The notes beneath the pieces were generated by a model. It was not told the DNA's origin. It was given only the letters and a program-made list of their open reading frames with translations, and made no database searches. From Nitzschia sp. DOCU1 (lineage: Eukaryota; Bacillariophyta; Bacillariophyceae; Bacillariales; Bacillariaceae): DNA of 64,000 nucleotides. The stretch is taken from positions 310,001 to 374,000 of the forward strand of contig OX595988.1 in the NCBI GenBank assembly GCA_951394045.1, written 5' to 3'. A program made the position numbers and the translations under genes. Position 1 is the first letter of the stretch; each line of letters starts with the position of its first letter. This document shows positions 1 through 11,335 of the stretch, piece by piece.

Positions 1-1210
1 AGAAGGTTTGTGTCGACCAGGATTTTTGATCATTGGAGCAGGAAAATGTGGGACTTCTAGCTTATACCATTACCTGCTAGGCCACCCTCGAGTGGCACCT
101 GCTTACTCTAAGCAGATTCACTATTTCATTGTAAGTACTATGAAGAAACATCAAACGTGACATGAAGGGCGACTGATCTTCTCACTTGACACAATCTTCC
201 CTTTATAGTATGGCTTGAGCAAGCCCATAGATTGGTATTACTCATGGTTCCCGTTAGCTTCCAACTTTTTGCGCCACGGAGCATTGATGACCGGAGAAGC
301 CAGCCCAGGCTATTTGCCATACCCCAAGGCAGTTCATGCTGCCCGATCATTAATGCCGGGACGCCCCAAACTCATCGCAGTCGGCCGCAATCCTCTTACG
401 CGAATGTATTCCAGTTACCGATACAACTACAAAGTTCCTACACTGGATGCCTATCGCGAGGGACAGCGGAAGGGTATTAAATCTAGGATGGACGACGAAT
501 ATTATGAGCAGTACCTGTTCAGTTTCGAAGAGCTTGTCAAGGCCGAGCTACAGCAACTCAGGGCGTGCTTAAACCATTTTGGTCCAAAAAAGACCCATGA
601 CAAATGGTACGATAGCTACGAATGGACAAGAGCTGAATTCGACAGACGCAAGAAGAAGAAATTGGATCCTTTGATCGACCTTGATCTCGTCTGTTATGGT
701 GGTCGGATCAATAGCACGGTTTTGAGGGAGCAATGGGCAGCATTGCAAATGGCTCATCCAGAGAGATACATTCCATTCAAGAATGCATTTTTGATCCAGT
801 CGTTCATTGGTCGAAGTCTTTATGTGCTGCCACTGGAATGGTGGTATGCGCGGTTTGATCCGGAGGACATTTTGTTTTACTGCACTGAAGAATTGAGCGA
901 CCCCGACGAGCTAAACGATCTATCCATGCAGTTGGGACTGCCCTCGTATAACTATACCGATGTGGTCGCCCAAGGGGCTTTCAATGTCGGCGGCAATCGC
1001 GGTTACGACAAGGCAACAGCCTGGGAAGAGTTGAAAGAAGTTCAGCAAGAACAAGAAGCAGAGTATGGTAACAAGTCATCGAGCGATATCGGAAATGGGT
1101 TCGATGACGGCATTCCACTTTCTCCAGAGACCCGAAAGGAAGTCCTAGAATTTATCCAGCCTTACAACGAGCGTCTCTTCCGCTTGGTTGGGAAGCGCTG
1201 CCCTTGGTAG
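1..1210 (+). CDS. Sulfotransferase-domain protein (5' partial, 2 exons visible)
   Basis: The 5' end lies outside the window. Exon parts are 1-130 and 209-1210, with a 78-nt GTAAGT...TATAG intron in phase 0. The first exon reads [18 protein letters not shown], the PAPS 5'-phosphosulfate-binding loop, followed by HPRV...SKQIHYF. The second exon has [17 protein letters not shown], matching the 3'-phosphate-binding RNP...R.YS.Y motif, then a WYYSWFP segment. This is the heparan/chondroitin/GalNAc-type sulfotransferase fold that moves sulfate from PAPS onto a carbohydrate or similar acceptor, usually in the Golgi. The acceptor cannot be told from sequence, and no signal anchor is visible because the N-terminus is missing. 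The family is common in diatoms, which make sulfated polysaccharides. The stop is TAG at 1208-1210. Confidence 0.87.
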
Positions 1211-2045
1211 TGGTTCGAATACTTTTCAGAAAGTAGTGGCATCCTTGAAGAGGCCCATCGAGAACGCAAGCATCCTCATTGTTCCGAGTATAGTACTACC
1301 GGTAGCGCGCAGCTCAAAATCTGCTGGCTGGTAGTAATAGGTAGATCCGGAATGCTTGCAATAGTAGAAGCTTCTACCTACTCAAGATGGTTCATTCGGA
1401 CATTCGTAATTTAGACGCTGGTTAGAATGTCGCTTCAACTGGTTTAGGGTTTTCTACGCTCTTTATCGCCCCATGCAAGTGTGAGCGGCGAACCTAAATT
1501 CTTCCGTCCGCCCGCGGAGATTCATCGGCATGTTCTTCATCCCACGTCCGACACATTCGAACAAAGTTTCGTCGATCTAGTCGAATGTGCAGCAGGTCAT
1601 AGCAACTACGGCGTAGGAGATCAATCACATCATTGGCAACAGCAGTAATACTCCAAGTAACAAAAAGGTGTGGCCCGATACCTGAAACGGAAATTAATAT
1701 ATCATCGATACGGCATCACTAGTAACAATAGCATCAAGACTTTGGAGCCTCCTTAGACCTGGTTTGAAGTGAGTGAGTAGTAATACTACTATTTATCGTC
1801 AGCTCGATTTTCTTCTCGTAGTACCCCAAACCACACGCGTTGTTCGACGTCGCTCGTTCCTGCCAACCCCGCGTCGTGCAAGAACAGGGCACGCCAACAG
1901 AAGCAGCATTTTGGAGGAGGAACATCATAATGCCAACATCTAATAGTACTTCTTATGCTGCTTTTGTTTTTTGTTCTTGTTGCAGACAGTCTACTGTGGT
2001 GGTCGAAGCCCCTGAAAGCAGCACACGACACTGGCTGATCTTCTT
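1211..2045. other. Intergenic, no gene recognised
   Basis: The space between the convergent sulfotransferase and acidic-protein genes. Short ORFs at 1734-2106 on both strands overlap each other and the 3' end of the minus-strand gene, and look like chance frames. I see no RNA gene or repeat here. Confidence 0.5.
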
Positions 2046-3335
2046 CTACCAGTTTTGATAGCAGGCACTCTTCTTGCTCTGGCGCAAGAAAGCTGAGATG
2101 CTGCATGATTGTTTCGGAGACGCCGCCATTTCCATGTCGTCGGAAGAGGACGTCGTCAGCATTTCTGCGCCAATCAATTTAGTGGAAGGTTGAGGAATTT
2201 TGGATTTGATCCTCGTCGATGAAAATTGATTTGTGCCGCCAGCAGCATCCAAAGAAAAAGGCGCCGCTCGGAGCAAAACTCCACTACAAACGTAATCACC
2301 CCCGTGTCTGATTTTCTTCATGGAATGTTTCAAGCTCCTTCGTGTATTCTTGCGCTGGACTTTTGCCTTTGCTGAGAGACGATTGCCAGATCGTCGAAGG
2401 ATCTTCTTTTGGAGTGATAGTAAAGATCTGGAACCGGAGAGCGTTACTTCTGGTTGGAAAGTAGACGATAATGACGTTATCAGCGACTTGCACTTTTCGT
2501 CGTCTGATTTCGTCACGGCAGCAGGGCTCAGTGAAGGGAGCATGAGATTTCGTACCATGGAACGAGATGCAGCTGTACGTTTCATGCACTCATCCAGCTT
2601 CGCCAGCATGTTCAGCCGTCCCTTTTCGGTCGACATGCCCAAAGGCGAAACAAGTCGAATCGGTGATATTTTCGACCGATTGTCCGACGGGGGAAAGAAT
2701 GCGGCCGTTCCTGACAACGAGTCATCGGCATCCATTTTTTCTTGGTCGTTGTGTCGGGGGAGGATAAGAGCTTCGTAGAACATCGTATTACTTTCCTGTG
2801 AGGAATCCAGGTCGTCGAGCAAGTCCCCGTCGAATAGATCAAACGGGAAGTTTAATGCGTCCAAGGCAAGAAGAAGATCACCGGCTTCTTCGTCGTTCCC
2901 ACCGGAAGAAGACGACGAGGAAGACGAGCAGCTCGTGGAAGAGTCTTCTTCAGCCGTCGTGGCCATAGTAGAGGTTGACGCCGACGAGCTTCGCGACGAG
3001 TCGAGGTCCTCTAGAATCTCGGAGTGGCCGCTTCTTGAAAGGAGCCTGGAGTTGGTCGTTAGCAGCGTTCGAATGTCATCGCTCTCTGCCCCTGCGGGCA
3101 ACTCGTCCAGCAGTTGCAATGCGGCCGAAGTGGCACATGCCCCAAAGTCAAGAACATTCTGGACAAAGTCGCCTTCTTGGTCGTCGTCGTATTCTTCTTG
3201 GTGGTCCTGGAGAAATCGGAGAGACGAGAAGCTATCTCCAAAGTAATATTCGTTGAGCATGGCTGAACGCTTGTTGTTGTTCTTGTTGTTCTTGGGAGAG
3301 GCCATGACGGAATCGATATTGGATAGCACGCCCAT
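2046..3335 (-). CDS. Acidic Ser-rich protein of unknown function
   Basis: The start chosen is the ATG at 3335 (MGVLSNIDSVMASPKN), giving about 429 aa. The open frame extends to 3539, but the extra N-terminus has an unlike composition. A second ATG at 3305 is also possible. The middle is low complexity: acidic (EEYDDDQEGD, FDGDLLDDLD) and poly-serine. Near residue 260 is a short block, LDECMKRTAASRSMVRNLM, like a short Cys-Met-(K/R)-R-(S/T)...SR motif that I have seen in several diatom proteins of unknown function. No enzymatic domain, signal peptide or membrane segment is visible. The C-terminal third is basic (KILRRSGNRLSAKAKVQRKNTRR, given in part). It could be a nuclear regulatory protein, but that is only inferred from composition. 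Confidence 0.6.
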   Translation of the reverse strand: MGVLSNIDSVMASPKNNKNNNKRSAMLNEYYFGDSFSSLRFLQDHQEEYDDDQEGDFVQNVLDFGACATSAALQLLDELPAGAESDDIRTLLTTNSRLLSRSGHSEILEDLDSSRSSSASTSTMATTAEEDSSTSCSSSSSSSSGGNDEEAGDLLLALDALNFPFDLFDGDLLDDLDSSQESNTMFYEALILPRHNDQEKMDADDSLSGTAAFFPPSDNRSKISPIRLVSPLGMSTEKGRLNMLAKLDECMKRTAASRSMVRNLMLPSLSPAAVTKSDDEKCKSLITSLSSTFQPEVTLSGSRSLLSLQKKILRRSGNRLSAKAKVQRKNTRRSLKHSMKKIRHGGDYVCSGVLLRAAPFSLDAAGGTNQFSSTRIKSKIPQPSTKLIGAEMLTTSSSDDMEMAASPKQSCSISAFLRQSKKSACYQNW

Positions 3336-3937
3336 CTTTGATTTACGTAGTGTCGATAAAAATGGAATGCGCTCAAAATGTGAGACCAAGACGCCGACCA
3401 CGGTCGGGAACTTTGGGTGTACGATTTCGAACAATCGGGATAACTTCCGCCTTTGGACGCAGGTTGGGAAAGTGTGAAAATCGCCGGGGAGAACAACCTC
3501 ACGCATTGTGTGAAATATATGCCATCTCACAAGCGGCAAGCGAAGGGCCTACCATCATTTATGACTGGTTTCGCTTTCTTTCACCAGAAGACAGTGCATG
3601 AAATTGGACAAAAAGTCGACTCCATAGTCGGGCGAACCATAGATCGACAAAGGAAAGTTCATCTACCCCGAAGAAATCAAAGGTCGGCCCAATCAAGTAA
3701 GTAACATGATACACAGATATCGATTGAGCCCCCTCCAAGGGCGCGCGGGTGGAAGAAGAACTATGTCACTGTTCCTGGTATTGAACTTGGATCATCACCC
3801 AGCGACTGCTGACTAAAGAATACCGACCCGTTAAACGGCCAATTTAGCGCTCGCTGCTCGGCACTCGATTGCAATACCCTTCTCGCGGTGAAAAGAGGGA
3901 AGACCATTGCATCTGCTGCGCCTATTATTATAACTTT

Positions 3938-6900
3938 GGGCTAAAATTTTTTGCCGCGTTTGCCTGCGAGGCTAGATTTGGGGGGCAATATTTTGACTTA
4001 TTGGAGCGTCAAAATTAATCGAGCATGTCGGACGGCCGGAATAAGTCAGCTTATTGCCTCTTCGGTGACGTCAGCAGCACACTTCCGGATTATTCGGGAC
4101 TCCTTTTGCCTCGCACCACTCCGACAGCCGATGACGTCTATTTAAAGCCCCATTACGTGTGCAATTCTTCCTCCCGTTCGCCAGTGGGTGCTCGATTTGG
4201 GGGCGACTTGCAAAGCGATGGCCGGCACGATTGCATTGGAGGCGGACGATAGCCACCGTCGTCGTCGCCGGGGTTGTCTTTCATCATTCATTGTTTGAAA
4301 GATAACCATGATAGAATATGATGCCAGTATCCCTGAGGACTCTATAGAGCCCCCTATAGTACCTCATCCAGCAGAAAATGCTATTGTTGCTCGTTTGCAG
4401 GCAGTAGCCCACAGTGTGGCGAACCAAGCTGTGCCGGAGAACACTCAGGTGGTGTATGGTCGAGTGGAGAAAGAATGGGAAGCCTACTGCAGTCATATAG
4501 CTAGCAGGGATGATCCATTCCCTACTAGCATGAATGCAAACAAGGTCTATGACTTTATGTTCTACCAAGTCTTTCGCACTAAAAAGGGACAGTCTGGCCA
4601 TGGTTTTGACCCCCTGGACTACAAAGACGTGCTGGATTCATACCAGGCCCACTACCAAAAGAAGGATGATGACCCCAACTATGCAATTCCTCATCCTGTT
4701 AATGGCCTTGGTCCATCTGCAATCCAGCAGTACAGAGCTGGGTTGAAAAAGATCCATGATAGCCATGTAGCCACAGGGTTGACTGGTTTTGGCTGGGAGT
4801 TTGTGTGGAATGCGCACTCAAAAGATCTGGTAAAGATGGCTGAGCAGCGACAGGCCAGGCACAAAAAGGAAACCTATGAAGAGAAAGCTGATAAAATCTT
4901 TGGTCCCTGCAATGCAGTGGAAAGATTTGATGATCTAGAGGATGCTTTCTTTCAGAAGAGCAAGTCTGGGAGATACTGTCTTCAATGGCTCCGCAATAGA
5001 TTTGCGTTGCTGTTTTCAATCGCCGGCCTATTGCGGTGCGAAACGCTGCATAAGTGCGAACTGAGCGACATGATGAAAATTATGGTTAAAAAAGATGAGG
5101 ACGTGAATCCATTGTGTGTGATGATCATGCAATTTGGGGAAGGTAAGCCTATTTTTTCCGCAGTGTTTTTTACTTACAGAATTTCCATCTAAGTAAACCT
5201 CTAATTGAACGAAACTGCAGGCAAAACCAACAAGGGCAGGGTGCTCTATGGCCGTGCTACACGCCATAAGAATGTTCTGCTGTGTCCTTTAGGTGCACTA
5301 GCAATGTACTTAATGGTCAGGTTCGCTCTGACTCAAGAATTTAGTGAGGAAAACTTCGACTGGACAAACAACGCATCTTGGTTCTCGGTGAAGCTCCTTA
5401 TTTCGGGAGTGGGCACCGACTACACTAAGAGCATGAAAACCAGCACTTATGCGAAAGCAGTAAAAGCAATACTACTGCATTTGGGCCTTGCTCTTACCCA
5501 CTTAGCGCACCTCGGCCGAAATATGGGGGCTAAGATCCTGGAAATGCTGGAAATAGAGAGTGAGGAAATTCGTCGCCTCGGCAATTGGAATCCCAGCATG
5601 CAGGCTGCACGATACTCTACCAAGCTTCCAATGAAGGCCATTCGTCGCTTGGGAGGATTTGCTACTGGGAATGGCATTCACTTCAACAAAAGAACTGTAG
5701 TGATTCCCTGCCAAGAACTGCAAGAGCAAACTCCAATTGGGCGATGGGTGTTTCATGGACTGGCGCAAGTTCTCGCAGCCAATGCACAGAATGCCAAGTG
5801 CTACACTGCGCAGCATTTCCTGGAGTTCATGGTGGAGCTTAACATTATCTTCCTACAAGACATGGCAGTGATGTGTAATGAGCACCCAGATCGTCTGGAG
5901 GGGCATCCGATCATTACTCATGTACCATGCTTGGCCTCGACGGCATTTGCGGTAAGCTTACTACCGGTCGCGCGAAATACCTGGTCATTCCTTATTTGAA
6001 ATAACTGGCAATTCCATATTTGCTCACACTAAAAATATCGCTCCTTTTATCTTTTGCGCGAAATACCTGGTAATTCCTGCTATGGTGTTGTTCACTACTA
6101 CCCTACTGCTACAGGCATTCTGTGAGACAATGAAGACAGAGCTTCAGCAGGCGTCCTCCCCACTTGATGCAAGTATTGAAATGATTCTTCCTGGTGTGCA
6201 GCAGCGGCTAGACGCAAATAGACGACAAGTGTTGGATTTGCAGTCGATGCTGCAAGAGTCGCATGAGCAAATAATGCGAGAACTGGAGTCCAAGCATAGT
6301 GCAGTGTTGGAACAACTTGGGGAGTCCATGGTTGTCATGGGGCACTCCCTGATGCAGCAATCTACTTCTGTTGAAGGTGCTCGCGAAATGGAGTTGGATA
6401 TGCCGGTGCCTCTTCCGCCACCACCACTAGCACCAACGACCATGCTCCAGTCCATTGACCATGCGAGAGAGTCCAACATGAGGGCTCAGGACTGCTACCC
6501 AAGCCTTCATGAGTTGTGGGGTCACTTTCATGGGACGAATAGCAGGTTTCCTACTGACGTTGAGGGCGGTATGGCGGCTCTCCATAGCAAGTGGAAGGCA
6601 AGATGGAGGAAGCACCATGCCCCAAAGGAAAACAAGAGGTTCAGCAAGCTACTGCGAATCATCCAGGCCATTGAGAGGAAGGCCACATTGGAAAACATAA
6701 CTAACGACGACGTCATCAGGGATTGGAAATCTATCTTTGCAATAGAATGCAAGGGCAAGCTCTCCAACATGCTTGGCTACTTGCAACAACAAGAAATCAT
6801 CACCAAGGGCAAGCCAAGAGGAAAATTCGCGACTGAATAAGAACTACATGGATTTAAAGAGTTTAGCTTAGCTACTTCACTAACCAGTAGTTTATTATAC

Positions 6901-7503
6901 ATGACTTTGCAAAAGCTTTGATCAGTTCCAAGGTAGATTCGCAAGAAATGCCTTGAAAGAGTCGCATTGTCATGGTCAAGACGCAAAAATAAAGTTGCGT
7001 TTGTGACGGTCATCGGGGCGATCGCGACGATGCCAATGCTGGGCAAAAAGTGGGGGAAGTTAAGTATGGGCACATTTCCACGCGTTTTAGCGTAGCCTTT
7101 CCGCTTCGAAAAGTTTTCGCTTTAACGATGATACGTGTACCAGGTAGTACACTTCCTACACCGAATCGATTTGGGGGCCAGAAAGTACATATTGTTTCAG
7201 ACTGCAGGGGCAGAATTGCTTTGCAAGTTTTCTTACGTGGGGCGCTCGTAAAATGTAGTACAAAAGTGGGAAGGCGTGAAACGCTCTTTTGTCAGGCGAA
7301 CCAATGCAATTATTTAAGGTCCCCCTTTTTTGGCGGCGCGGGAAAACGCATGACATCATCATGTCGTACGAATCGAGGGGACGCTCACATGCAGGAAAAT
7401 TCCCTCTTATTGCCGCCAGGCTAAATTGGGGAGGTTGAGGCAGAATTGGCCCGTCGTGCGCCGTAGGCGCACGTACCCAATGTACGGCGCGAAAATTTAG
7501 CCC
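3938..7503 (+). mobile_element. Crypton-like tyrosine-recombinase transposon
   Basis: The coding core (4308-6840) is a three-exon YR/GCR1_C gene. Its flanks are GC-richer than surrounding sequence and share motifs: an imperfect inverted match of about 13 bp (GGGCTAAAATTTTT at about 3938; its complement AAAATTTAGCCC at about 7492-7503), and four copies of a (C/T)(C/A)GATTTGGGGG-like motif, two on each side (about 3971, 4190, 7165 and 7419; the last is weaker). The outer limits given are those of the inverted match and are approximate. Cryptons move by YR-mediated recombination and usually lack long terminal repeats, so the true ends need an empty-site comparison. Confidence 0.6.
4308..6840 (+). 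CDS. Crypton-type tyrosine recombinase with GCR1_C-like DNA-binding domain
   Basis: Exons are 4308-5142, 5221-5951 and 6115-6840; the introns are GTAAGC...TGCAG and GTAAGC...TACAG. The spliced product is 763 aa with no internal stop. The catalytic set is complete: Arg243 in LLRCETL, a Lys after the splice (KTNKGR, 280-285), H375-L-G-R378, GNW 399-401 and the candidate nucleophile Tyr410 (ARYSTKLP). Residues 650-735 (LHELWGHFHG...ALHSKWKARWRKH...RIIQAIERK) resemble the GCR1_C/DUF3504 DNA-binding domain found at the C-terminus of Crypton recombinases. Residues 530-630 look like a coiled coil followed by a Pro-rich linker. An intact frame and canonical splice sites suggest a young or still active copy. 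It should cut and rejoin DNA through a 3'-phosphotyrosine intermediate. Confidence 0.85.
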
Positions 7504-9543
7504 GGCAGGCGCACGGTGTTGATAAGGTGATATTATGCTTCTCTTTCCGGACCACAAGCCCTTTTAGCGGTAGCTGGCCGCGAACAAGAGCAGGGTCTCA
7601 TTTATTGCATTTCACGTGGTAAGGAACTATTGGCCATACGGTGTCCTCTGTGTGTCGGAGGGAAATTCTGGCCGGCCTGACGTCACAACAAAAAACTTCT
7701 CGCGGCCAAAAAAGATTTTTGTGTATTCGTTGGCAACCACGGTTGCTGGTATGAAAGTGCTCTTCTCTCCAAAGATACCTAGGCAGGTCCAGCGGTACAT
7801 TCCATTGAGATCATTGTCCGCCACGAAAGAGAAGGAAGACGCGGGCGTCCGTCGATGTTTGCGCTTGGGCTTTCGTCCAAAATCCAGAGTGACTGCTGGG
7901 GGTGGGTGCCGTAGAATGCGGGTAGGCGGCACATTGGCGTAACCACGGTGCTTCTGTTTCTATCCGAAACAAGTCGTCGTCGATGGGCCGGTATTACGCA
8001 GCAAGATGAAGCGCTAGACGATTGATGATCCTCGTGCTGGACGTGCACAGTTGACTTTTTCTGTGTGATTGCGGCGAAAAATCCAGCCACAAATCAACGT
8101 CCATGGTGACACCATCTTCAAACGGAACAGAAAACTAATTGGGTGCGGGCACACAAGAGAAAAAGCAAGAACTCTCGCTCGATAACATTGGTACCAGTTC
8201 CATAAAGACCTAGCACGTTTTTGTGGTGACTCAACGAGGACTCGACGGCCCTCGGAATTGTTTGGACGACGTTGACGACGAGGACAAGTTCTTCGAATCA
8301 CTGCACAGGAGACAACACGCGCATCCAGCGCCTGAAAAAGGATGGGAACGTGCGGTAGTACATCATCATGTGGTTCAATTGCGGACAACGATGGTGTGGT
8401 CGCTAGTGCTCTCAGAGAGTGGGCGTCGTGAGAACAATAACGATTTACAACTTCAATTCACAACTACTAGCAAGACGTCGAACATCCCTTTACAAGCAAA
8501 AGAGGTTGTTGTTTGTTCAAGCCGTCGGAAGAGGGGATGGTTGTCTCGACGACGACGAGCGACGCGGCCATACCCCCGGCTCTAGAAACTTTCACCCCAC
8601 CACATGATGCAAATCGATCATTTCTACTATCTGTATTAACATTGCGGGTTTGGTCGAAAATCATCCGCGCACTGGTGCTAGTGGACTCATGAAGAAGAGG
8701 AAGAAGTGTTTCTAGTACTAGCATCCTGTACTAAAAGGAGCAGTTCTAGGGGAATAGGATAGAGTGGGTGTGACGTCCTTGTAGCAGTGTTGAACATTCT
8801 TGTGGAAATGTGATGCGTTTCTGCCCGCGCTTTCACTAGTTTGTGTACGGTACCAGAAACATCAAAAAGATGATCCGATGAGCTATGTTATGGTAACACT
8901 CGACTAAAAGAAGGTGAGTGTAATAGTGGTAGTATAACGGCTGCAGTTAATGATTGCAATAGCCTGATGAACCGTAACGGTTTACTGCTAGTCGTCGTAC
9001 GACTATTACTAGCAGCTACTGCTCATGATGCAACACTCTGTGATACTAGCTAGAGAAACAAAATCAGCGATGTTGCAATCCGTCCTTTGCACTAGAGGGT
9101 AGAGCGGAGAAAGGAAATAGTCGAGAGTCGTCGTCGTTCACCACTAGACCGTACTACCGAACTGATACTAGTTGTGCCGCTGCTACTACTACCAGCTAGG
9201 AAGTGCTACTACGTGGCAGAATCATAAGAGAAAAACTACAAACGAGGCGTCGAGAAGACAGTTCGAGTAACAACAAACTAGGTAGACCAGTAGTGCAAAT
9301 TCAAACGAGAGGATAGGTAATAGAATGCGTGGAGGTCTATGTCTAAACCCCGCGTCCCTCCCTCGCTACCAGAAGTAGGGGAACCCCAACCTTCTGCTGG
9401 ACAACGCTTGTCTACTCTTTAATCACTACGCGTCACTTCTAATGTTTGCCTTGCCTGCGTCACTACTCTACTACTTTCATGATACTTGTTCCGTTTCCAA
9501 TCCTACACAATAATCAATGATAGAATAATATAGACTATTCATT
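6841..9543. other. Crypton right flank and gene-poor spacer
   Basis: The part up to about 7.5 kb belongs to the Crypton flank. From 7.6 to 9.5 kb the overlapping short ORFs on both strands (60-133 aa) have no recognisable domain and read as chance frames in GC-rich sequence. From 8.6 to 9.5 kb there are many stop codons and CTAGTA-like repeats of the sort common across the spacers of this genome. I see no gene. Confidence 0.5.
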
Positions 9544-10536
9544 TTATTGCTCAATGCCATGAATCTGGCACAAGTGTCGTACTACCAGTAATATTCCTGG
9601 AATCCAGTCATCGGGTCGTGGAAATTGCTGTAATTGATGCAATCGTCGCGACAATTTGGCAATGGCAGGCACTTCGGAATAGTCTTGTAACAGCGCCAAC
9701 GGCAAGGCCACATCAAACAAATCAACATCCTGTTCACAAACAAATTCCCATTGTTGATCCCATTCGGTCGTTGCTACCACTTGTGGAAGTACTTGATCGT
9801 AGACGGACGCTTGCATGAGTTGTCGTAGATCGAATCGCGACACCTTGACGCGTACCAGCTGAATGCTGTGACAAAGCTCATCCGCCAAGGGATCCTCGCA
9901 ATTCATCAAGCTATAAACCTGATCGGCATTTGGAACTTTTGATGCATATAACAGCACGACCTTGACTTGCAACTCGGATTGAATCGCATCGCAGGCGAAT
10001 TGTCCAAAGGTCAGAGTTTCCTCAGACACGGCGGCGCGGGGGATCTTCTTTGGCACGACGGGGACAATCTCGTCCCCGTAGTGATCCGAGACACTGGTTG
10101 TATCAATCGTCGATGCAATAGTGGCAGCTGTATCTTGTTCGCTCTTCAAGTCGTCGTCAGGATCGTAGACAGACGGTGATGGCAACGAGTCCTGCGAGTG
10201 GATCCACGGCGCGGGAGGCAACGACGGCATCATCGCGGTGCGTTCCTCCGTAGGCGAAAAGTTAATCTTGCCTGCTATCGGAGTCATCTGACGGGGGCCA
10301 GCCCCCAGGCGCAATGGCGTAGTCGGCATCGGCATGGTGTTGCTTCGAGGGGGGCGTTGCCGACGGCGTTGACGGCCGCCGGGACTTAGGAGCGAGACGC
10401 TGTCGCCAGAGTAGCTCGACGTCAACGCCTGCCTAGGGCGGCCGTGCGAAGAACCCACATCAAGCGAGGTGCACGTGGACGGGGGTTCATGAAGAGGACT
10501 GGATTGTTCGAGCGGTATTGTTTCATTGGTCCTCAT
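9544..10536 (-). CDS. Protein of unknown function
   Basis: The 330-aa frame starts at the ATG at 10536. The N-terminal half (to about residue 165) is low complexity: Pro/Ser/Arg-rich with RRRQRPPRSN and an acidic YDPDDD stretch. The C-terminal half is ordered (FGQFACDAIQSELQVKVVLLYASK...ADELCHSIQLVRVKVSRFDLRQLM...IPGILLVVRHLCQIHGIEQ), with amphipathic helices and a mainly hydrophobic end. I do not recognise a family. A possible upstream exon at 10561-10808 joins in frame through a 62-nt GTAAGC...CCAG intron (10499-10560), in which case the first 13 residues here would be intronic and the protein longer. Confidence 0.65.
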   Translation of the reverse strand: MRTNETIPLEQSSPLHEPPSTCTSLDVGSSHGRPRQALTSSYSGDSVSLLSPGGRQRRRQRPPRSNTMPMPTTPLRLGAGPRQMTPIAGKINFSPTEERTAMMPSLPPAPWIHSQDSLPSPSVYDPDDDLKSEQDTAATIASTIDTTSVSDHYGDEIVPVVPKKIPRAAVSEETLTFGQFACDAIQSELQVKVVLLYASKVPNADQVYSLMNCEDPLADELCHSIQLVRVKVSRFDLRQLMQASVYDQVLPQVVATTEWDQQWEFVCEQDVDLFDVALPLALLQDYSEVPAIAKLSRRLHQLQQFPRPDDWIPGILLVVRHLCQIHGIEQ

Positions 10537-10560
10537 GGTGATGATGTTGTTGGTGCTTAC

Positions 10561-10808
10561 ACGACTTCGACGGCAAAGATGGGTTGTTGTTGAGATTGTT
10601 GAGAAGGTTGAGTGGTAGTTTGTTGTTTCAAGTAGCGACGCGCCGCCCGGAGTACGATATTCGGATTAGAGTTCCTGCGGCTGCACAGCGCTTTTACGCA
10701 ACGGCCTCTTTCTATTTTTAGGAACACTTGGACTGGTACTATTTCGTACGATTCCGGCTCACCTTGCAGAATTGGACTAAAGAACACCAAGATACATTCG
10801 GCATTCAA
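10561..10808 (-). CDS. Possible 5' exon of the unknown gene at 9544-10536
   Basis: The open frame (EITISIKYLNAECILVFF, VFLKIERGRC, AARRYLKQQ, then Gln-rich) stays open upstream of 10808 to a stop at about 10871 and has no ATG, so a further 5' exon would be needed. It ends at a GT-AAGC donor (10560-10555). Splicing to a CAG acceptor (10501-10499) restores the frame of the downstream ORF. The intron would be 62 nt, short but possible. The alternative is an unrelated chance ORF. Evidence is frame compatibility only. Confidence 0.35.
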
Positions 10809-11335
10809 ATACTTAATGCTGATCGTGATTTCACGAGTGGATTCCGTCTCGGTCGTGAAATTTGCTTATAATGAGTTCACAGGGTTAAATGTGTCAATCG
10901 GAAAACTTTAAGTATGCGGTCATTCTCAAGGCAACCAAGATATTGATAAAAGTGAATTTGTTTATTGAATGCGACATGATATTAATATGCACGGCGTTTC
11001 GCCCTTGCTTCTTGGGAGAGCGAAGGGGAATGTGATTACGTTCACAAAGTCGGAAAATTGAGCCGTACCAGGTATGCGTCATTCCAAAAAAGTCGATCTA
11101 TTGGACCAGATGACCGACGATTTTGGCGGGAAAAGGATCTCCGTTTGGATGACGCGACGGCAACGATGACAATTCCAAAGTGGATCGGAACATCCTTCTA
11201 CAGGCACGAGAGCACCATGCTGTAACGGGGCAGGCTATCTCATGGTCCTCTGCATAAGCAACCTGCTATAGCATGTGCAAATGATAGCTAGTGGAATGCG
11301 GGAATGAAGATCATCTTGTGTCATCCACAACGAGG

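Noticed and set aside
1200..1230. GGTTCGAAT resembling a tRNA T-loop
   Set aside because: No matching acceptor stem or anticodon arm could be drawn around it.
2320..2778. Plus-strand ORF of 152 aa
   Set aside because: Antisense to the acidic protein gene; composition mirrors its Ser/Asp-rich codons.
7486..7515. Terminal inverted repeats of a cut-and-paste DNA transposon around the Crypton
   Set aside because: The inverted match is short and imperfect and no flanking duplication was seen; Cryptons do not need TIRs, so it is reported only as an approximate boundary.
8014..8585. Overlapping ORFs of 120-124 aa on both strands
   Set aside because: No domain, no start context, and both strands open at once in GC-rich DNA.
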